Assembly (NCBI GenBank): GCA_947630045.1
Contig: CANRGC010000012.1
Location: forward strand, 1-55,582
Direction: 5' to 3'
Source of the DNA: Candidatus Gastranaerophilales bacterium
Lineage (GTDB): Bacteria; Cyanobacteriota; Vampirovibrionia; Gastranaerophilales; Gastranaerophilaceae
Length of the DNA: 55,582 bases
The position numbers and the translations under genes were made by a program. The notes beneath the pieces were generated by a model. It made no database searches. It was not told the DNA's origin and worked only from the letters and a program-made list of their open reading frames with translations. Below, one piece after another: positions 17,056-26,037 of this stretch. Within the stretch, counting starts at the first letter, position 1, and each line of letters begins with the position of its first letter.

Positions 17056-17775
17056 TTATTCATAAATTTCTTGAATATCAATCTTGTTTATTGAGTTTGA
17101 CTTCTTGAAAATTTCGTTAATTGTAAGCAAACTTCGCTTTGTCGTTACATAAAGCTTGATTACAAATTCATTGTCATTGCCCAGTTTTTCTTCAATTTTT
17201 GTTATATGGTTAAAATGTTCGTTTATAATTTCTTCAACCGAGCTTACGTTTTTAACGTTACATGAAATACTGATTTTAATATTTCTGTATTTTTTTAAGT
17301 GGTCAGACAAAACTTTTTTTTCAAACTGTCTTATTAAAATTAAGACAAAAAGTGTTAAAAGTGTTGCGACAATGCCGATTGAAAACAGCCCGCAGCCGCA
17401 TGCCATACCGATTGCAGCCGCCATCCACAATGTTGCCGCAGTTGTTATTCCGAGAATATTTGAACCGTTTCTCATAATTGTTCCGGCGCCTATAAAACCA
17501 ATACCGGTTATTATCTGAGCCCCGATTCTGGCAGGGTCATTCACCCCTGAAAGCCCTTCCGTTACATGCATTCTAAAACCGTATAAAGATAAAAGCGTAA
17601 ACACGCATGCGCCCGAGCAAACCAAGATATGAGTTCTGAGCCCCGCAACCTTTCCTGTCAGCTCTCTTTCTATCCCAAAAAGGGAAGCAAGAAAGATTGA
17701 GGCAAAAAGCCTTATAAAAACAGACGTATAAAAATCAACATTTTGATAATAGACGTTGGCAAAATTGTCAAACAT
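17056..17775 (-). CDS. MgtC/SapB family membrane protein
   Basis: 239 aa, with four or five amino-terminal transmembrane segments (to about residue 150) and a cytoplasmic ACT-like carboxy-terminal domain. The family signature is clear: FGIERELTGKVAGLRTH with the conserved Arg/Glu, ARIGAQIITGIGFIGAGTI, and TTAATLWMAAAIG. MgtC proteins affect magnesium homeostasis, and in pathogens also ATP synthase and survival in macrophages; a transport function is not established. The start is one base after the upstream ABC permease stop, so it belongs to that operon. No magnesium riboswitch is seen. Confidence 0.92.
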   Translation of the reverse strand: MFDNFANVYYQNVDFYTSVFIRLFASIFLASLFGIERELTGKVAGLRTHILVCSGACVFTLLSLYGFRMHVTEGLSGVNDPARIGAQIITGIGFIGAGTIMRNGSNILGITTAATLWMAAAIGMACGCGLFSIGIVATLLTLFVLILIRQFEKKVLSDHLKKYRNIKISISCNVKNVSSVEEIINEHFNHITKIEEKLGNDNEFVIKLYVTTKRSLLTINEIFKKSNSINKIDIQEIYE

Positions 17776-17776
17776 A

Positions 17777-18838
17777 TTAATTTACCTTACTTTTAGGGTC
17801 TAATATATCTCTTATTGTATCGCCTATGACGTTATAAGACAAAACTGCAATAAAAATTAAAAATCCGGGAGTTAAAAGCCAAGGTCTGTACATAATGTTT
17901 GCAAATTCCTGCGCTTCTTTGAGCATATTTCCCCAGCTTGCGTCAGGCTGCTGAATTCCAAGCCCCAAAAAACTCAAGCCCGATTCGGCAAGAATAAATG
18001 AAGGCACGGATAAGGCTATTGCAATTATCACGTAACTTGAAGTTTGGGGAAGAATATGCTTTGTGATTATTTTAAAATCTGTCTGCCCCATACTTTTTGC
18101 GGCTTTAACGTAGTCTTCATTTTTAATTGACAGAACCATTCCCCTTACAACTCTTGCAAAGCCTGCCCAGCCTATAAAAGCTAAAATTACCGTAATTAAG
18201 GCAAACCTCTGCGCACTTGTCATGCCCGAAGGCAAAATTGCGGCAAGAATAATCAAAAGATAAAAAGTCGGAACGGACATAACGGCTTCCGCCACCCTCA
18301 TTAAAACGTTATCGGTAATTCCTCCGAAATAGCCTGAAATTCCGCCATAAATAAGTCCTATCGGAAATGAAATTAAAAGGGCAAGAAAACCTATGGTAAG
18401 TGAAATTCTTCCGCCGTATAGAAGTCTTGAAAAATTATCTCTGCCGTTTATATCACACCCCAAAAGGTGCAATTCGCCTTGTTTATCTGTGCCGAACAGG
18501 TGTCTTGATGTTTTAAAAAGCCCGAACAGCCTATATTCAAACCCTTTATTAAACAAATAAATATAATGTCTTTGGCTTCTGTCTTCTCTGAATTCCACGC
18601 CCAAAGTGTGCGGGTTGAAGCTTCTTATAAGGTTATAGGTGTAAGGTCTGGATAATTTTCCTTCGGGTGTTATTGTATAAATTTTACTCGGCGGAGCGTA
18701 AGAAAGACTTCTGTTTGAATAATTTTTTTCGTAAGGAGAAAGAAAACTTGCGAGAAAAATGCCCAAATATAATATTATAAGGACAAAAAAGGCAATTATG
18801 CTGATTTTATCTTTTTTAAATTTTTTAATTAAATCCAT
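17777..18838 (-). CDS. OppC/DppC-type ABC transporter permease
   Basis: Inner-membrane subunit of a peptide/nickel-type importer, 353 aa with about six transmembrane segments. After the first membrane helix (about 13-32) there is an enlarged periplasmic region before GCDINGRDNFSRLLYGGRIS, the typical start of the permease core. The ABC-coupling EAA loop is seen near YVKAAKSMGQTDFKII, and ESGLSFLGLGIQQPDASWG marks the carboxy-terminus of this class. Its first codon overlaps the stop of the OppB-type gene. No ATPase or substrate-binding protein gene is in the window, so the substrate is unknown and the rest of the transporter must be encoded elsewhere. Confidence 0.92.
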   Translation of the reverse strand: MDLIKKFKKDKISIIAFFVLIILYLGIFLASFLSPYEKNYSNRSLSYAPPSKIYTITPEGKLSRPYTYNLIRSFNPHTLGVEFREDRSQRHYIYLFNKGFEYRLFGLFKTSRHLFGTDKQGELHLLGCDINGRDNFSRLLYGGRISLTIGFLALLISFPIGLIYGGISGYFGGITDNVLMRVAEAVMSVPTFYLLIILAAILPSGMTSAQRFALITVILAFIGWAGFARVVRGMVLSIKNEDYVKAAKSMGQTDFKIITKHILPQTSSYVIIAIALSVPSFILAESGLSFLGLGIQQPDASWGNMLKEAQEFANIMYRPWLLTPGFLIFIAVLSYNVIGDTIRDILDPKSKVN

Positions 18839-19806
18839 CAGTTTGCCCCCACTCTCGGGTCTACAAGCCTTAATAAAATGTCTGATATAATATTTCCGAC
18901 AACAAGCATGAATGACCCGATAACAAGCCCCGCCATAACCAGATTTATGTCAGATTTCATGACCGCCTCTAATATTAAGCGTCCAAGCCCCGGATATTGA
19001 AAAACGTATTCCGTAAGCGCAGCCCCCGATAAAAGCCCTGCAAACTCAAACCCTAACATAGTTACAAGCGGGTTTACGGCATTTCTTAAGGCGTGTTTTA
19101 AAACAACTTTTCTTTTTGAAAGCCCTTTTGAAATTGCATATTTAACATAGTCCGAATCAAGAGTATCAAGCAAATTTGCTCTCATTTGCCTTGACAAACC
19201 CGCAAGAGAGAGCGTTGTTAAAACAAACGTCGGTAAAACAAGATGATGGGCAATATCCGCTATTTTTTGAAATGTTCCCATTGTGTTAAAATCTGCCGAA
19301 GTTAAACCGCCAATCGGGAAAAGCCCCGTTTTTTGAGCAAAAATTAACATTAAAACCGCAAAGAAAAAAGAAGGAATAGCCATGCCGGCGCTTGAAAAGG
19401 CGGTTAACAGCCTGTCAAATTTGCTTCTGTAGTTTAAGGCGGCAATTATTCCGATTGGAATGCCTATTATCCAAGTCCAAAAAATGACACAAAATGATAA
19501 TAAAAGGGTGTTTAAGGCACGCTCTTTTATTTTAACGGAAACCCTTTCCCCCGTTGTTGTGGTGCCCATATCCCCCTTAATAAAGTTTTTTGCCCAGTAA
19601 AAATATTGGACAACAATCGGTTTATCAAGCCCGAGGCGTTTTTGTTCGGCTTCAAGAGTTTGTTTTGAAATTGCGGGGTTTAATTTTAATTCGCCGAGCG
19701 GGTCAACGGGCGATAATCTAATCAGAAAAAAGCTTATGATTGTGACAAGTATCATAATCGGCAAGCTTTGAAATATTCTTTTAAATATGTATATCCAAAT
19801 CGGCAT
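18838..19806 (-). CDS. OppB/DppB-type ABC transporter permease
   Basis: 322 aa, six predicted transmembrane segments. The amino-terminus (RIFQSLPIMILVTIISFFLI) and RLSPVDPLGELKLNP are standard for OppB/DppB, where the first helix is followed by a small periplasmic domain. The EAA coupling loop is DSDYVKYAISKGLSKRKVVL, and FPIGGL, GLSRQMRAN and the end VDPRVGAN complete the match. It pairs with the OppC-type gene by a one-base overlap. It follows a TPR gene by about 50 bp in the long minus-strand operon. The lack of adjacent OppA, OppD and OppF is unusual for these transporters. Confidence 0.93.
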   Translation of the reverse strand: MPIWIYIFKRIFQSLPIMILVTIISFFLIRLSPVDPLGELKLNPAISKQTLEAEQKRLGLDKPIVVQYFYWAKNFIKGDMGTTTTGERVSVKIKERALNTLLLSFCVIFWTWIIGIPIGIIAALNYRSKFDRLLTAFSSAGMAIPSFFFAVLMLIFAQKTGLFPIGGLTSADFNTMGTFQKIADIAHHLVLPTFVLTTLSLAGLSRQMRANLLDTLDSDYVKYAISKGLSKRKVVLKHALRNAVNPLVTMLGFEFAGLLSGAALTEYVFQYPGLGRLILEAVMKSDINLVMAGLVIGSFMLVVGNIISDILLRLVDPRVGAN

Positions 19807-19856
19807 AAAATTAATTCTATTTGAAAATTTATTTTTTTAAATTGTGATATCAGGCA

Positions 19857-21449
19857 TTATTCAAAAAGACCGTTTAATCTTTCCTGAATTTCCGCAGAGT
19901 CCATTTCTTTTGTTAAAACATTTATATCAAGGGCGGTTCTGTAATATTTAGCCGCCTCAACTTTTTCGCCTTTAATCGCAAGACATCTCGCATAGTTGTA
20001 ATGCGCAAGCGCATAATTCGGGTCAAACTCGAGAGCCGCCTTAAAACAGTCGGCAGCCTTTTGAATTTGGGCTAAGTCGTCAAGGTAAATTACACCCAGA
20101 TTGTTGTGTGCAATTGCATAATCAGGGGCATATTTTATTGAAAGTTCATATTCTTTGATAGCTTCCGTTAAATCGCCCAGACCCCACAACAAAAAGCCCA
20201 GATTACAGTGAATTTTGGCATTTGTGGGCTGAAGTTCGATTGCACGCCTGTACACTTTAAGCGCATTTTCATAATCTTCCTTTTCATAAAATGCGGCGCC
20301 AAGCCCGATATAAATGTCCATATTTACGTTATCCAAAACGTATGCCGTTAAAAACGAAATGACGGCAGCTTCATCGTTTTCGGTAAAATGCTGCAAAAGG
20401 AAGCCCATTGTTTGAGCGACTTCCGACGCTCTTGAGTTGTTGGGGTCAAGCAAAAGGGCGCTCTGGTAATATGAAACCGCCCTGTTGTATTCGCCTTTCA
20501 TAAAGTATAAATTTGCAATCTGGCTGTGCAAGACAGGGTTATTCGGGTGAATAGCGATAAATTTGTGATAGGTGTCTATTGCCTGTTCATAATCGCCCAT
20601 TTCTTCATATGCCTGAACCAGTCCGTAATATGCCGGAAGATAGAGCGAATCTATCCAGCGAGCCATTTTATATTCAATAACGGCTTCTTCATGTCTGCCC
20701 ATAATTCTGTATACATCACCCAAAACGCAATATAAAACAGGGAACCCCGGCATTTTGTCAATTGCTTCCGAATAATATTTAACCGCAAGAAGGTAATCGC
20801 CCTTTACTCTTGCGGCTTTGGCAAGAAAAAGTTCTCTTGTGATTAAAAATATTTTGAATTTTTTAGCAAGTGATTTTTGAGACTCTTTATCGAAAGGCAA
20901 GGTTAAAAGAGAAAGGATAAGCTCTTTTTTGCTTTCTTTTTTTGAATTTTTGTTTGAGAAAAATGCCGTTCTTATGAGTTTGTGTTTAAGGTAGTGAATT
21001 CTTGAGGTTTTTAAAAAAGTTGATTTTAAAGCTAAATCAGCTTCTTTAAGGGCGTCGGCATAATGTTCTTTTTTGTTGTAACAGTTTGCAATCATAAAGT
21101 GACACTGCGCCTTGTCGCCCCCATGTTCAAGCGACATTTCAAAATAATTTTGAGCCCTGTCCAGCTCTCCTTTGTGATAAAACGCAAAACCGATTTTATA
21201 GTATATTTCGGGGTTATCAATGAGGTTTTCACTGGCTTTTTGATATTGAATAATTGCCTCATCTATATACTGTTTTGCCTGATAAACATCAAGGTGCCAG
21301 TCCATATATAAATCGCCCAGTTTTATGTTTAACTCGGGATTTGTCGGTTCTTCAATAAGGACCGATTGGCAATATTCAATTGCCTTTTGTACTTCACCGT
21401 TTTGTTTGAATTTATTTATTTTTTTGTCTATTTCTTTTATGTTTATCAA
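19857..21449 (-). CDS. Tetratricopeptide-repeat protein
   Basis: 530 aa composed almost entirely of TPR units (about twelve), with the usual pattern of W/Y, G, Y, A and P at fixed positions, for example AEYYRKALELDPN-like NALKVYRRAIELQPTNA and AADCFKAALEFDPNYA. A less regular helical section lies around residues 160-215. No signal peptide or membrane helix is visible, so a cytoplasmic scaffold role is likely. TPRs bind partner proteins; the partner is not identifiable. It lies between the paired M16 peptidases and the ABC permeases. Confidence 0.9.
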   Translation of the reverse strand: MINIKEIDKKINKFKQNGEVQKAIEYCQSVLIEEPTNPELNIKLGDLYMDWHLDVYQAKQYIDEAIIQYQKASENLIDNPEIYYKIGFAFYHKGELDRAQNYFEMSLEHGGDKAQCHFMIANCYNKKEHYADALKEADLALKSTFLKTSRIHYLKHKLIRTAFFSNKNSKKESKKELILSLLTLPFDKESQKSLAKKFKIFLITRELFLAKAARVKGDYLLAVKYYSEAIDKMPGFPVLYCVLGDVYRIMGRHEEAVIEYKMARWIDSLYLPAYYGLVQAYEEMGDYEQAIDTYHKFIAIHPNNPVLHSQIANLYFMKGEYNRAVSYYQSALLLDPNNSRASEVAQTMGFLLQHFTENDEAAVISFLTAYVLDNVNMDIYIGLGAAFYEKEDYENALKVYRRAIELQPTNAKIHCNLGFLLWGLGDLTEAIKEYELSIKYAPDYAIAHNNLGVIYLDDLAQIQKAADCFKAALEFDPNYALAHYNYARCLAIKGEKVEAAKYYRTALDINVLTKEMDSAEIQERLNGLFE

Positions 21450-21495
21450 AACAAATACTTCCTTACTCTGTAAGATTTTACAATATTGAGGTTAA

Positions 21496-22734
21496 CTATG
21501 CAAATATATTAAAATTAAGATGTTTTTCGGGCGCAAGAACAACCGTGACGGGTTCTTTCAAAAGATATTTTTTAACAACACCGACAACATCTTCGGAAGT
21601 TACATTTTTAATTTCTTCGTTTAATTTATCGTTATAGTCAAAATCAAGCCCCGATATCCACATCCAGCCGTTAGTGCCGGCAATTTGCGCATTTGTCTGG
21701 GTGTAAAAATATTTAAACTTTCCGATATGGTTTTCAATTCCGCCTTTTAATTCTTCAATATCGGGCGGATTGGATATCATTTTTTCGATTTCGATTTTGA
21801 AACCTTTTAGAGATTTTTCAATGTTTGAAGGGTCTGTTCCGATATACAAAACAAAAGAAGCCCCCTCTTTTAAAGGTTTATAAGCGCTTCTTACCGTATA
21901 TGCCAGCCCTTGTTTATCTCTGAGCTCAAGGAAAAGCCTTGATGACAGTCCGCTTGCGCCGAGAATTCTGTTTAAAACATTCAAAGCTGCGCAATCTTTG
22001 CTTGTTAAGCCTTCAACAAGCCAGCCCTGAAAGATTTGAGCCTGCTTTGCGTCGTTTTTTACAATTTTATAAAGACCGCTTTTTGTGTGGGGCAAATTTT
22101 TTAAAGTGATTTTTTCATCACTTTCATCTTTCATAAATAAAAACTTTTCGGAAATTTTGCCTAAAAGCTCATCTTCATTTTTAATATCGCCCGCAACCGA
22201 GATAATTTTTCTTCCCGACATGAGGTTTTTATAATATTGAACAACATGTTCCATTTTCATATCATCAATGGTTTCAAGAATTTTTGTGTTAACAATTCCA
22301 TATTTATGCCCTTCAAAAAGTTTTGCATAAAAAGTGTCGGAAGCCTTTCTGGCAGGTGCGTCTAACAGGGCTTGAACTTCGCCTTTAAATTTAAACACTT
22401 CCTTATCGAAAGTTTTAAAGTTTGATTTTGTCATGAAATGTTCCACAAGGTTAAGTGCGTCATCGACATTTTCATTAAGACAAATGATTGCAACTTTAAG
22501 GTAATCTTCGTTTGAATCTATGCTGACTTCAATTCCGAGATTTTCAAGTTCAACCGCAATTTCTTCCGCCGTTTTGGTGCCTGTTCCCTGAAGGAGTAAA
22601 TTTCCGAGTATGACGCCCGCCCCGTTAAAAGGCGAAGGTTTTGCAGTTGAAAGATAAAGATAAATTGCCATTCTTGGCGTATCTTCAACATTTTCCAAAA
22701 CAAAATTTATGTCGTTCATTTTTTTAAATTTCAT
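21496..22734 (-). CDS. M16 peptidase-like subunit lacking the zinc motif
   Basis: 412 aa, the non-catalytic partner type of bacterial M16B peptidase pairs. Where the active subunit has HxxEH, this protein has GVILGNLLLQGTGTKT, so zinc ligands are absent. The carboxy-terminal half retains the Arg/Tyr substrate-clamping motif in LELRDKQGLAYTVRS. In heterodimeric M16B enzymes the inactive chain contributes these residues to the active site of its partner. The active partner is encoded immediately upstream with stop and start directly adjacent, which fits a 1:1 complex. Confidence 0.9.
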   Translation of the reverse strand: MKFKKMNDINFVLENVEDTPRMAIYLYLSTAKPSPFNGAGVILGNLLLQGTGTKTAEEIAVELENLGIEVSIDSNEDYLKVAIICLNENVDDALNLVEHFMTKSNFKTFDKEVFKFKGEVQALLDAPARKASDTFYAKLFEGHKYGIVNTKILETIDDMKMEHVVQYYKNLMSGRKIISVAGDIKNEDELLGKISEKFLFMKDESDEKITLKNLPHTKSGLYKIVKNDAKQAQIFQGWLVEGLTSKDCAALNVLNRILGASGLSSRLFLELRDKQGLAYTVRSAYKPLKEGASFVLYIGTDPSNIEKSLKGFKIEIEKMISNPPDIEELKGGIENHIGKFKYFYTQTNAQIAGTNGWMWISGLDFDYNDKLNEEIKNVTSEDVVGVVKKYLLKEPVTVVLAPEKHLNFNIFA

Positions 22735-24063
22735 TTAATCACTCTCCTTTTTGGGAATTAAAATGCTTTTTGAGGCATATTCTTTTAAAAGATATTTTTT
22801 AACTATTCCCGACAAATAATCGCAATCAATTTCATCTAAAATTTGAAGATATTTATCCGCAAGTGAAAGGTCATTGAACACAACCATAAAGTTTCCTATC
22901 ATATCTCCGATTGAAGAAACGGTTTCCGCTTCCTGAGCAAAATTAACCCTTGCAAACTGTTTCGCTTTTTTAAGTTCATCTTCTTTGATGTTTGCAATAT
23001 TATCGAGTTCTTTTTCAATTTCTTTTTGTGTTTCTTCAAGCTTTGAGGGGTGGAAGTTTGCAAAAACAAAAAAGTTGTCCCCGTCTTTAAGCTGATAGTG
23101 AAAGGCTTCCGTTGAATATACAAAAGGTTCTTCGACATTTTCGATTAAATCGGTATTGAGTCTTGAACTTTTGCCGTCCCCCAAAATTGTTGCAATTAAA
23201 TCAAGAGAAATTGTTTCTTTAAGATTATAGGGTCTGTCTGCAAGAAAGCCGTACATTATGTATCCCGTATTAATATGGGCGGTATCAACAACGGTTTTCG
23301 GGTTTTTTATTCTTGTTTCAACCACCATTTCATCGGGGGTTAATTTGTCAAAGTTTCCGAAATCTTGAAATTTGAATTCTTTTTGAACTTTTGTTATAAC
23401 TTCCTGTGAGTTAAAATCGCCTACAACAACGGTTGTCATATTTTTTGGCGTGTAAAAGCTTTTGTAATAGCGCATAATTTCTTCTTGAGAAATAGATGAA
23501 ATTATTTCGGGAGTGCCTATAACGTTTCTTTTATAAGGGTGTTTTTCATACATAATTTCGTTTAAGCCGTTATAAAGCCTTCTCCAGTTGCTATCCTGCC
23601 CCATTCTTATTTCTTCTATAACAACACACCTTTCCCTTTTGTCTTTTGGCTCTTTGCCGTTTATATCAAAAGGAGAACCGATTTCTTCTTTCGGAAGCAC
23701 AGGGTCAATCATCATATCGGCATGCATATGAAGGGCGATATCAAAGTGTTCTGACGGAATGGTTACATAATAAAAAGTGTAATCTTTCCAAGTGGCGGCG
23801 TTAATTATTCCGCCTTTTCTTTCAAGTGTTCTGTCAAATTCGCCCGCCTTATATTGGTGAGTTCCTTTAAACATAAGATGTTCCAAAAAGTGTGAAACGC
23901 CGTTGTTGTGGTTATTTTCGTTAATTGAACCCGTATTTACCCAAGTGCTTATATTTATCATCGTACTTTTTTTATGAGCAAGAACAAGTTTGTGTCCGTT
24001 TTCAAAAGTTATGATTTCAACGGGTTTTGTAAGATAAGGATATTTAACACTTTCCGTTTTCAT
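22735..24063 (-). CDS. M16 zinc metallopeptidase, catalytic subunit
   Basis: 442 aa from the preferred ATG at 24063, which is placed by AAAGGAC nine bases upstream and follows the aroH stop directly. An extension to 24108 would run into aroH and is not supported. The zinc motif HFLEH lies in NGVSHFLEHLMFKGT, and the distal Glu is in CVVIEEIRM, the standard spacing for M16B. In the second half, LNTDLIENVEEPFVYSTEA takes the place of the Arg/Tyr clamp. Likely degrades peptides together with the inactive partner encoded next; substrates are unknown. No signal peptide, so probably cytoplasmic. Confidence 0.92.
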   Translation of the reverse strand: MKTESVKYPYLTKPVEIITFENGHKLVLAHKKSTMINISTWVNTGSINENNHNNGVSHFLEHLMFKGTHQYKAGEFDRTLERKGGIINAATWKDYTFYYVTIPSEHFDIALHMHADMMIDPVLPKEEIGSPFDINGKEPKDKRERCVVIEEIRMGQDSNWRRLYNGLNEIMYEKHPYKRNVIGTPEIISSISQEEIMRYYKSFYTPKNMTTVVVGDFNSQEVITKVQKEFKFQDFGNFDKLTPDEMVVETRIKNPKTVVDTAHINTGYIMYGFLADRPYNLKETISLDLIATILGDGKSSRLNTDLIENVEEPFVYSTEAFHYQLKDGDNFFVFANFHPSKLEETQKEIEKELDNIANIKEDELKKAKQFARVNFAQEAETVSSIGDMIGNFMVVFNDLSLADKYLQILDEIDCDYLSGIVKKYLLKEYASKSILIPKKESD

Positions 24064-24065
24064 TG

Positions 24066-24425
24066 TTACAAGTCCTTTCTTAAAGCTTTTGCGCCTTTTA
24101 GATAGCAATGTTTAATTTCTTTTTGAGTTTTTTCCGTATTAATGGTGACAAGCGCCCTTAAACAAAGGGGAATTGAGCCTTGAACTTCCATTTCTCTGTA
24201 ACACATCATAGGAACGGTATCAAACCCAAGTTCCAATCTTGCGTATTTTGCGGGAAAATCAGCATTAATATCAGCTGTTACGGTAAAAATTATAAATGCG
24301 ATGTCTTCTTTTTGAATTGAGTTCGTTTTCATAATTTCTTTAACAAGCTCCACCGTTGCCGTTTTTATTTCTTCTTTGGAATTTGAATTCAAGGTGGTTG
24401 CGCCTCTTATCCCTCTTGTTTGCAT
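24066..24425 (-). CDS. aroH: Chorismate mutase, monofunctional AroH type
   Basis: Rearranges chorismate to prephenate for Phe and Tyr synthesis. The 119-aa protein has the AroH trimeric-barrel fold signature: TRGIRGATTLNSNSKEEI at the start (active-site Arg in RGIRGATT), FTVTADINADFPAKYAR, and the carboxy-terminal CYLKGAKALRKDL, where the conserved Arg and Leu close the active site. It overlaps fmt by 19 bp and is followed directly by the M16 gene. An AroH gene inside a def-fmt operon is not a usual arrangement. Confidence 0.93.
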   Translation of the reverse strand: MQTRGIRGATTLNSNSKEEIKTATVELVKEIMKTNSIQKEDIAFIIFTVTADINADFPAKYARLELGFDTVPMMCYREMEVQGSIPLCLRALVTINTEKTQKEIKHCYLKGAKALRKDL

Positions 24426-25369
24426 GAAATAATATCCCCCCTTTTAATTTTTGCCCCAAGGCTCCAATCGTAAGCGCTCATGAGGTTTTTTCCCTCGGGT
24501 TTAACCTTTTCTATTAATACCGCATTTTGCATGCAGCCGATTAAGACCCCTTCTTTAGTAATATCAAGCACTTCGCCTGAAATTTTTGTATTTTTATATT
24601 CTCTCTCCGAAGATTTAAAAACCTTTATCAGTTTGCCGTTAAAATAAAAGTGAGTGGTGTTAACCCCGCACATAGCCCTTATCTTGTTGTGTACATCAAT
24701 TGCGCAGCAATTAAAATCAAGGCTTTTATCCTCTTTCTTTATTTTTTTTGTAAACGTTGCCGAATTTTCATCTTGTTTTTTTGGGGTTAAAGTCTTATCG
24801 TAAAGCCCTTTTAAGGTCTTTTTTATAATATCGGGAGAAATATCGGAAATTCGTTCGGATAATTCCTCAAAGTTTGTGTCTTTTGTGAGGGGAATTTCTT
24901 CCGTTAAACATAAATCGCCCGCATCAAGTGCCAAAACCGTTATCATTGTTGTAACGCCGGTTTTTTCATCTCCGTTTAAAAGGCAGGCGCATATCGGGTT
25001 TGAGCCTCTATACTTAGGAAGAAGGCTGGCATGGAGATTTATCGTTTCAAATTTTGGAATTTTTAAAACTTCTTCGCTCAAAATTTGTCCGAAAGCAAAT
25101 GTCACGAAAAAATCGGGGTTTAATTTTTTAATTTCTTCAATGACAAAGCTGTCCGTTGAGATTTTTTCAGGCTCAAAAACTTTAATGTTTTTTTCAAGCG
25201 CAAGCTGTTTTATTTTTGAATCAACAATTTTTTTTCCTCTGCCCGAAGGTCTTTGGGGCTGGGTTACAAGGGCAAGCACGTCAAAATTTTCATCTTCGAT
25301 TAACGATTTAAAAGATTTTAGCGCAATATCGGGCGTTGCAAAAAATATTAAACTGATTTTACTCATCAT
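24407..25369 (-). CDS. fmt: Methionyl-tRNA formyltransferase
   Basis: Formylates initiator Met-tRNA with 10-formyltetrahydrofolate. The catalytic region is INLHASLLPKYRG (Asn and His) with the downstream Asp in LALDAGDLC. The amino-terminal IFFATPDIALKSF and QPQRPSGRGKK are typical, and the carboxy-terminal OB-like domain follows. About 320 aa from the ATGATG at 25369/25366, preceded by AAGGCGG; the longer reading to 25387 is less likely. It overlaps the end of def by a few bases, the usual def-fmt coupling, and overlaps aroH at its other end. Confidence 0.95.
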   Translation of the reverse strand: MMSKISLIFFATPDIALKSFKSLIEDENFDVLALVTQPQRPSGRGKKIVDSKIKQLALEKNIKVFEPEKISTDSFVIEEIKKLNPDFFVTFAFGQILSEEVLKIPKFETINLHASLLPKYRGSNPICACLLNGDEKTGVTTMITVLALDAGDLCLTEEIPLTKDTNFEELSERISDISPDIIKKTLKGLYDKTLTPKKQDENSATFTKKIKKEDKSLDFNCCAIDVHNKIRAMCGVNTTHFYFNGKLIKVFKSSEREYKNTKISGEVLDITKEGVLIGCMQNAVLIEKVKPEGKNLMSAYDWSLGAKIKRGDIISCKQEG

Positions 25370-25937
25370 TATCCGCCTTATTGGCAAGAATTTCTTCTAT
25401 TTCGGGTTCATCGAGAAGTTTCGATTTATCAATTTCGGGAAGCTTGTTTTCTTCAAGCGCCTGTATTGTTTCAAAAATATTTCTTGAATGGTCAATGAAC
25501 AGTATACCGTCCAAATGGTCGTTTTCATGCTGAATTGCCCTTGCAAGAAGTGAGCCCTCTTTTGCTTCGATTATAAAAGGTTTTCCCGACAAATCAAGCG
25601 CTTTGACTTTAACATAAGAATATCTTCTGACATCCACAAAAGCGTTCGGAAAGCTAAGACATCCTTCTTTGGCATGTGCCGCCCCTTCTTTTTTGATAAT
25701 TTTCGGATTGATAAAAACAATGGGGTTATAAGGCTCATTCGCCTCTGACACGTCGATAACAAACATTCTTATGTTTTCACCGACTTGTGGCGCCGCAAGA
25801 CCGACACCATTGTTTTTGTACATTGTATCTATCATATTTTCGGCAAGTATTTTTATTTTTTTGGAAATTTTTGAAATTTCTTTAGATTTCTGCCGAAGTG
25901 AGGTTTCACCGTATTTAACTATTTTTAAAATTGCCAT
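25359..25937 (-). CDS. def: Peptide deformylase
   Basis: Removes the formyl group from the first methionine of nascent proteins. All three motifs are present: GVGLAAPQVG (motif 1), EGCLSFP with the metal Cys (motif 2), and QHENDHLDG with the two metal His and the catalytic Glu (motif 3). The 192-aa length includes an acidic carboxy-terminal tail (about 165-192) beyond the catalytic core. It heads the long minus-strand gene run and overlaps fmt. Confidence 0.96.
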   Translation of the reverse strand: MAILKIVKYGETSLRQKSKEISKISKKIKILAENMIDTMYKNNGVGLAAPQVGENIRMFVIDVSEANEPYNPIVFINPKIIKKEGAAHAKEGCLSFPNAFVDVRRYSYVKVKALDLSGKPFIIEAKEGSLLARAIQHENDHLDGILFIDHSRNIFETIQALEENKLPEIDKSKLLDEPEIEEILANKADNDE

Positions 25938-25982
25938 ACAAAAATTATAGCAAATAGTTTGAATGGGGGCAATTTTTGTTTT

Positions 25983-26020
25983 AAAAAAATACGCCCCCGT
26001 TATAAAACAAAGGGCGTATT
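25983..26020 (-). terminator. Rho-independent terminator after the GGGtGRT gene
   Basis: On the minus strand AATACGCCC and GGGCGTATT form a 9-bp stem, followed by a run of seven T. It is 18 bp after the GGGtGRT gene stop and separates that operon from def. Confidence 0.9.
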
Positions 26021-26037
26021 TTGGTTATTTAAAAAAA

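Noticed and set aside
24876-25487. 203-residue plus-strand open frame
   Set aside because: Antisense to fmt and def, both certain by motif; no independent support.
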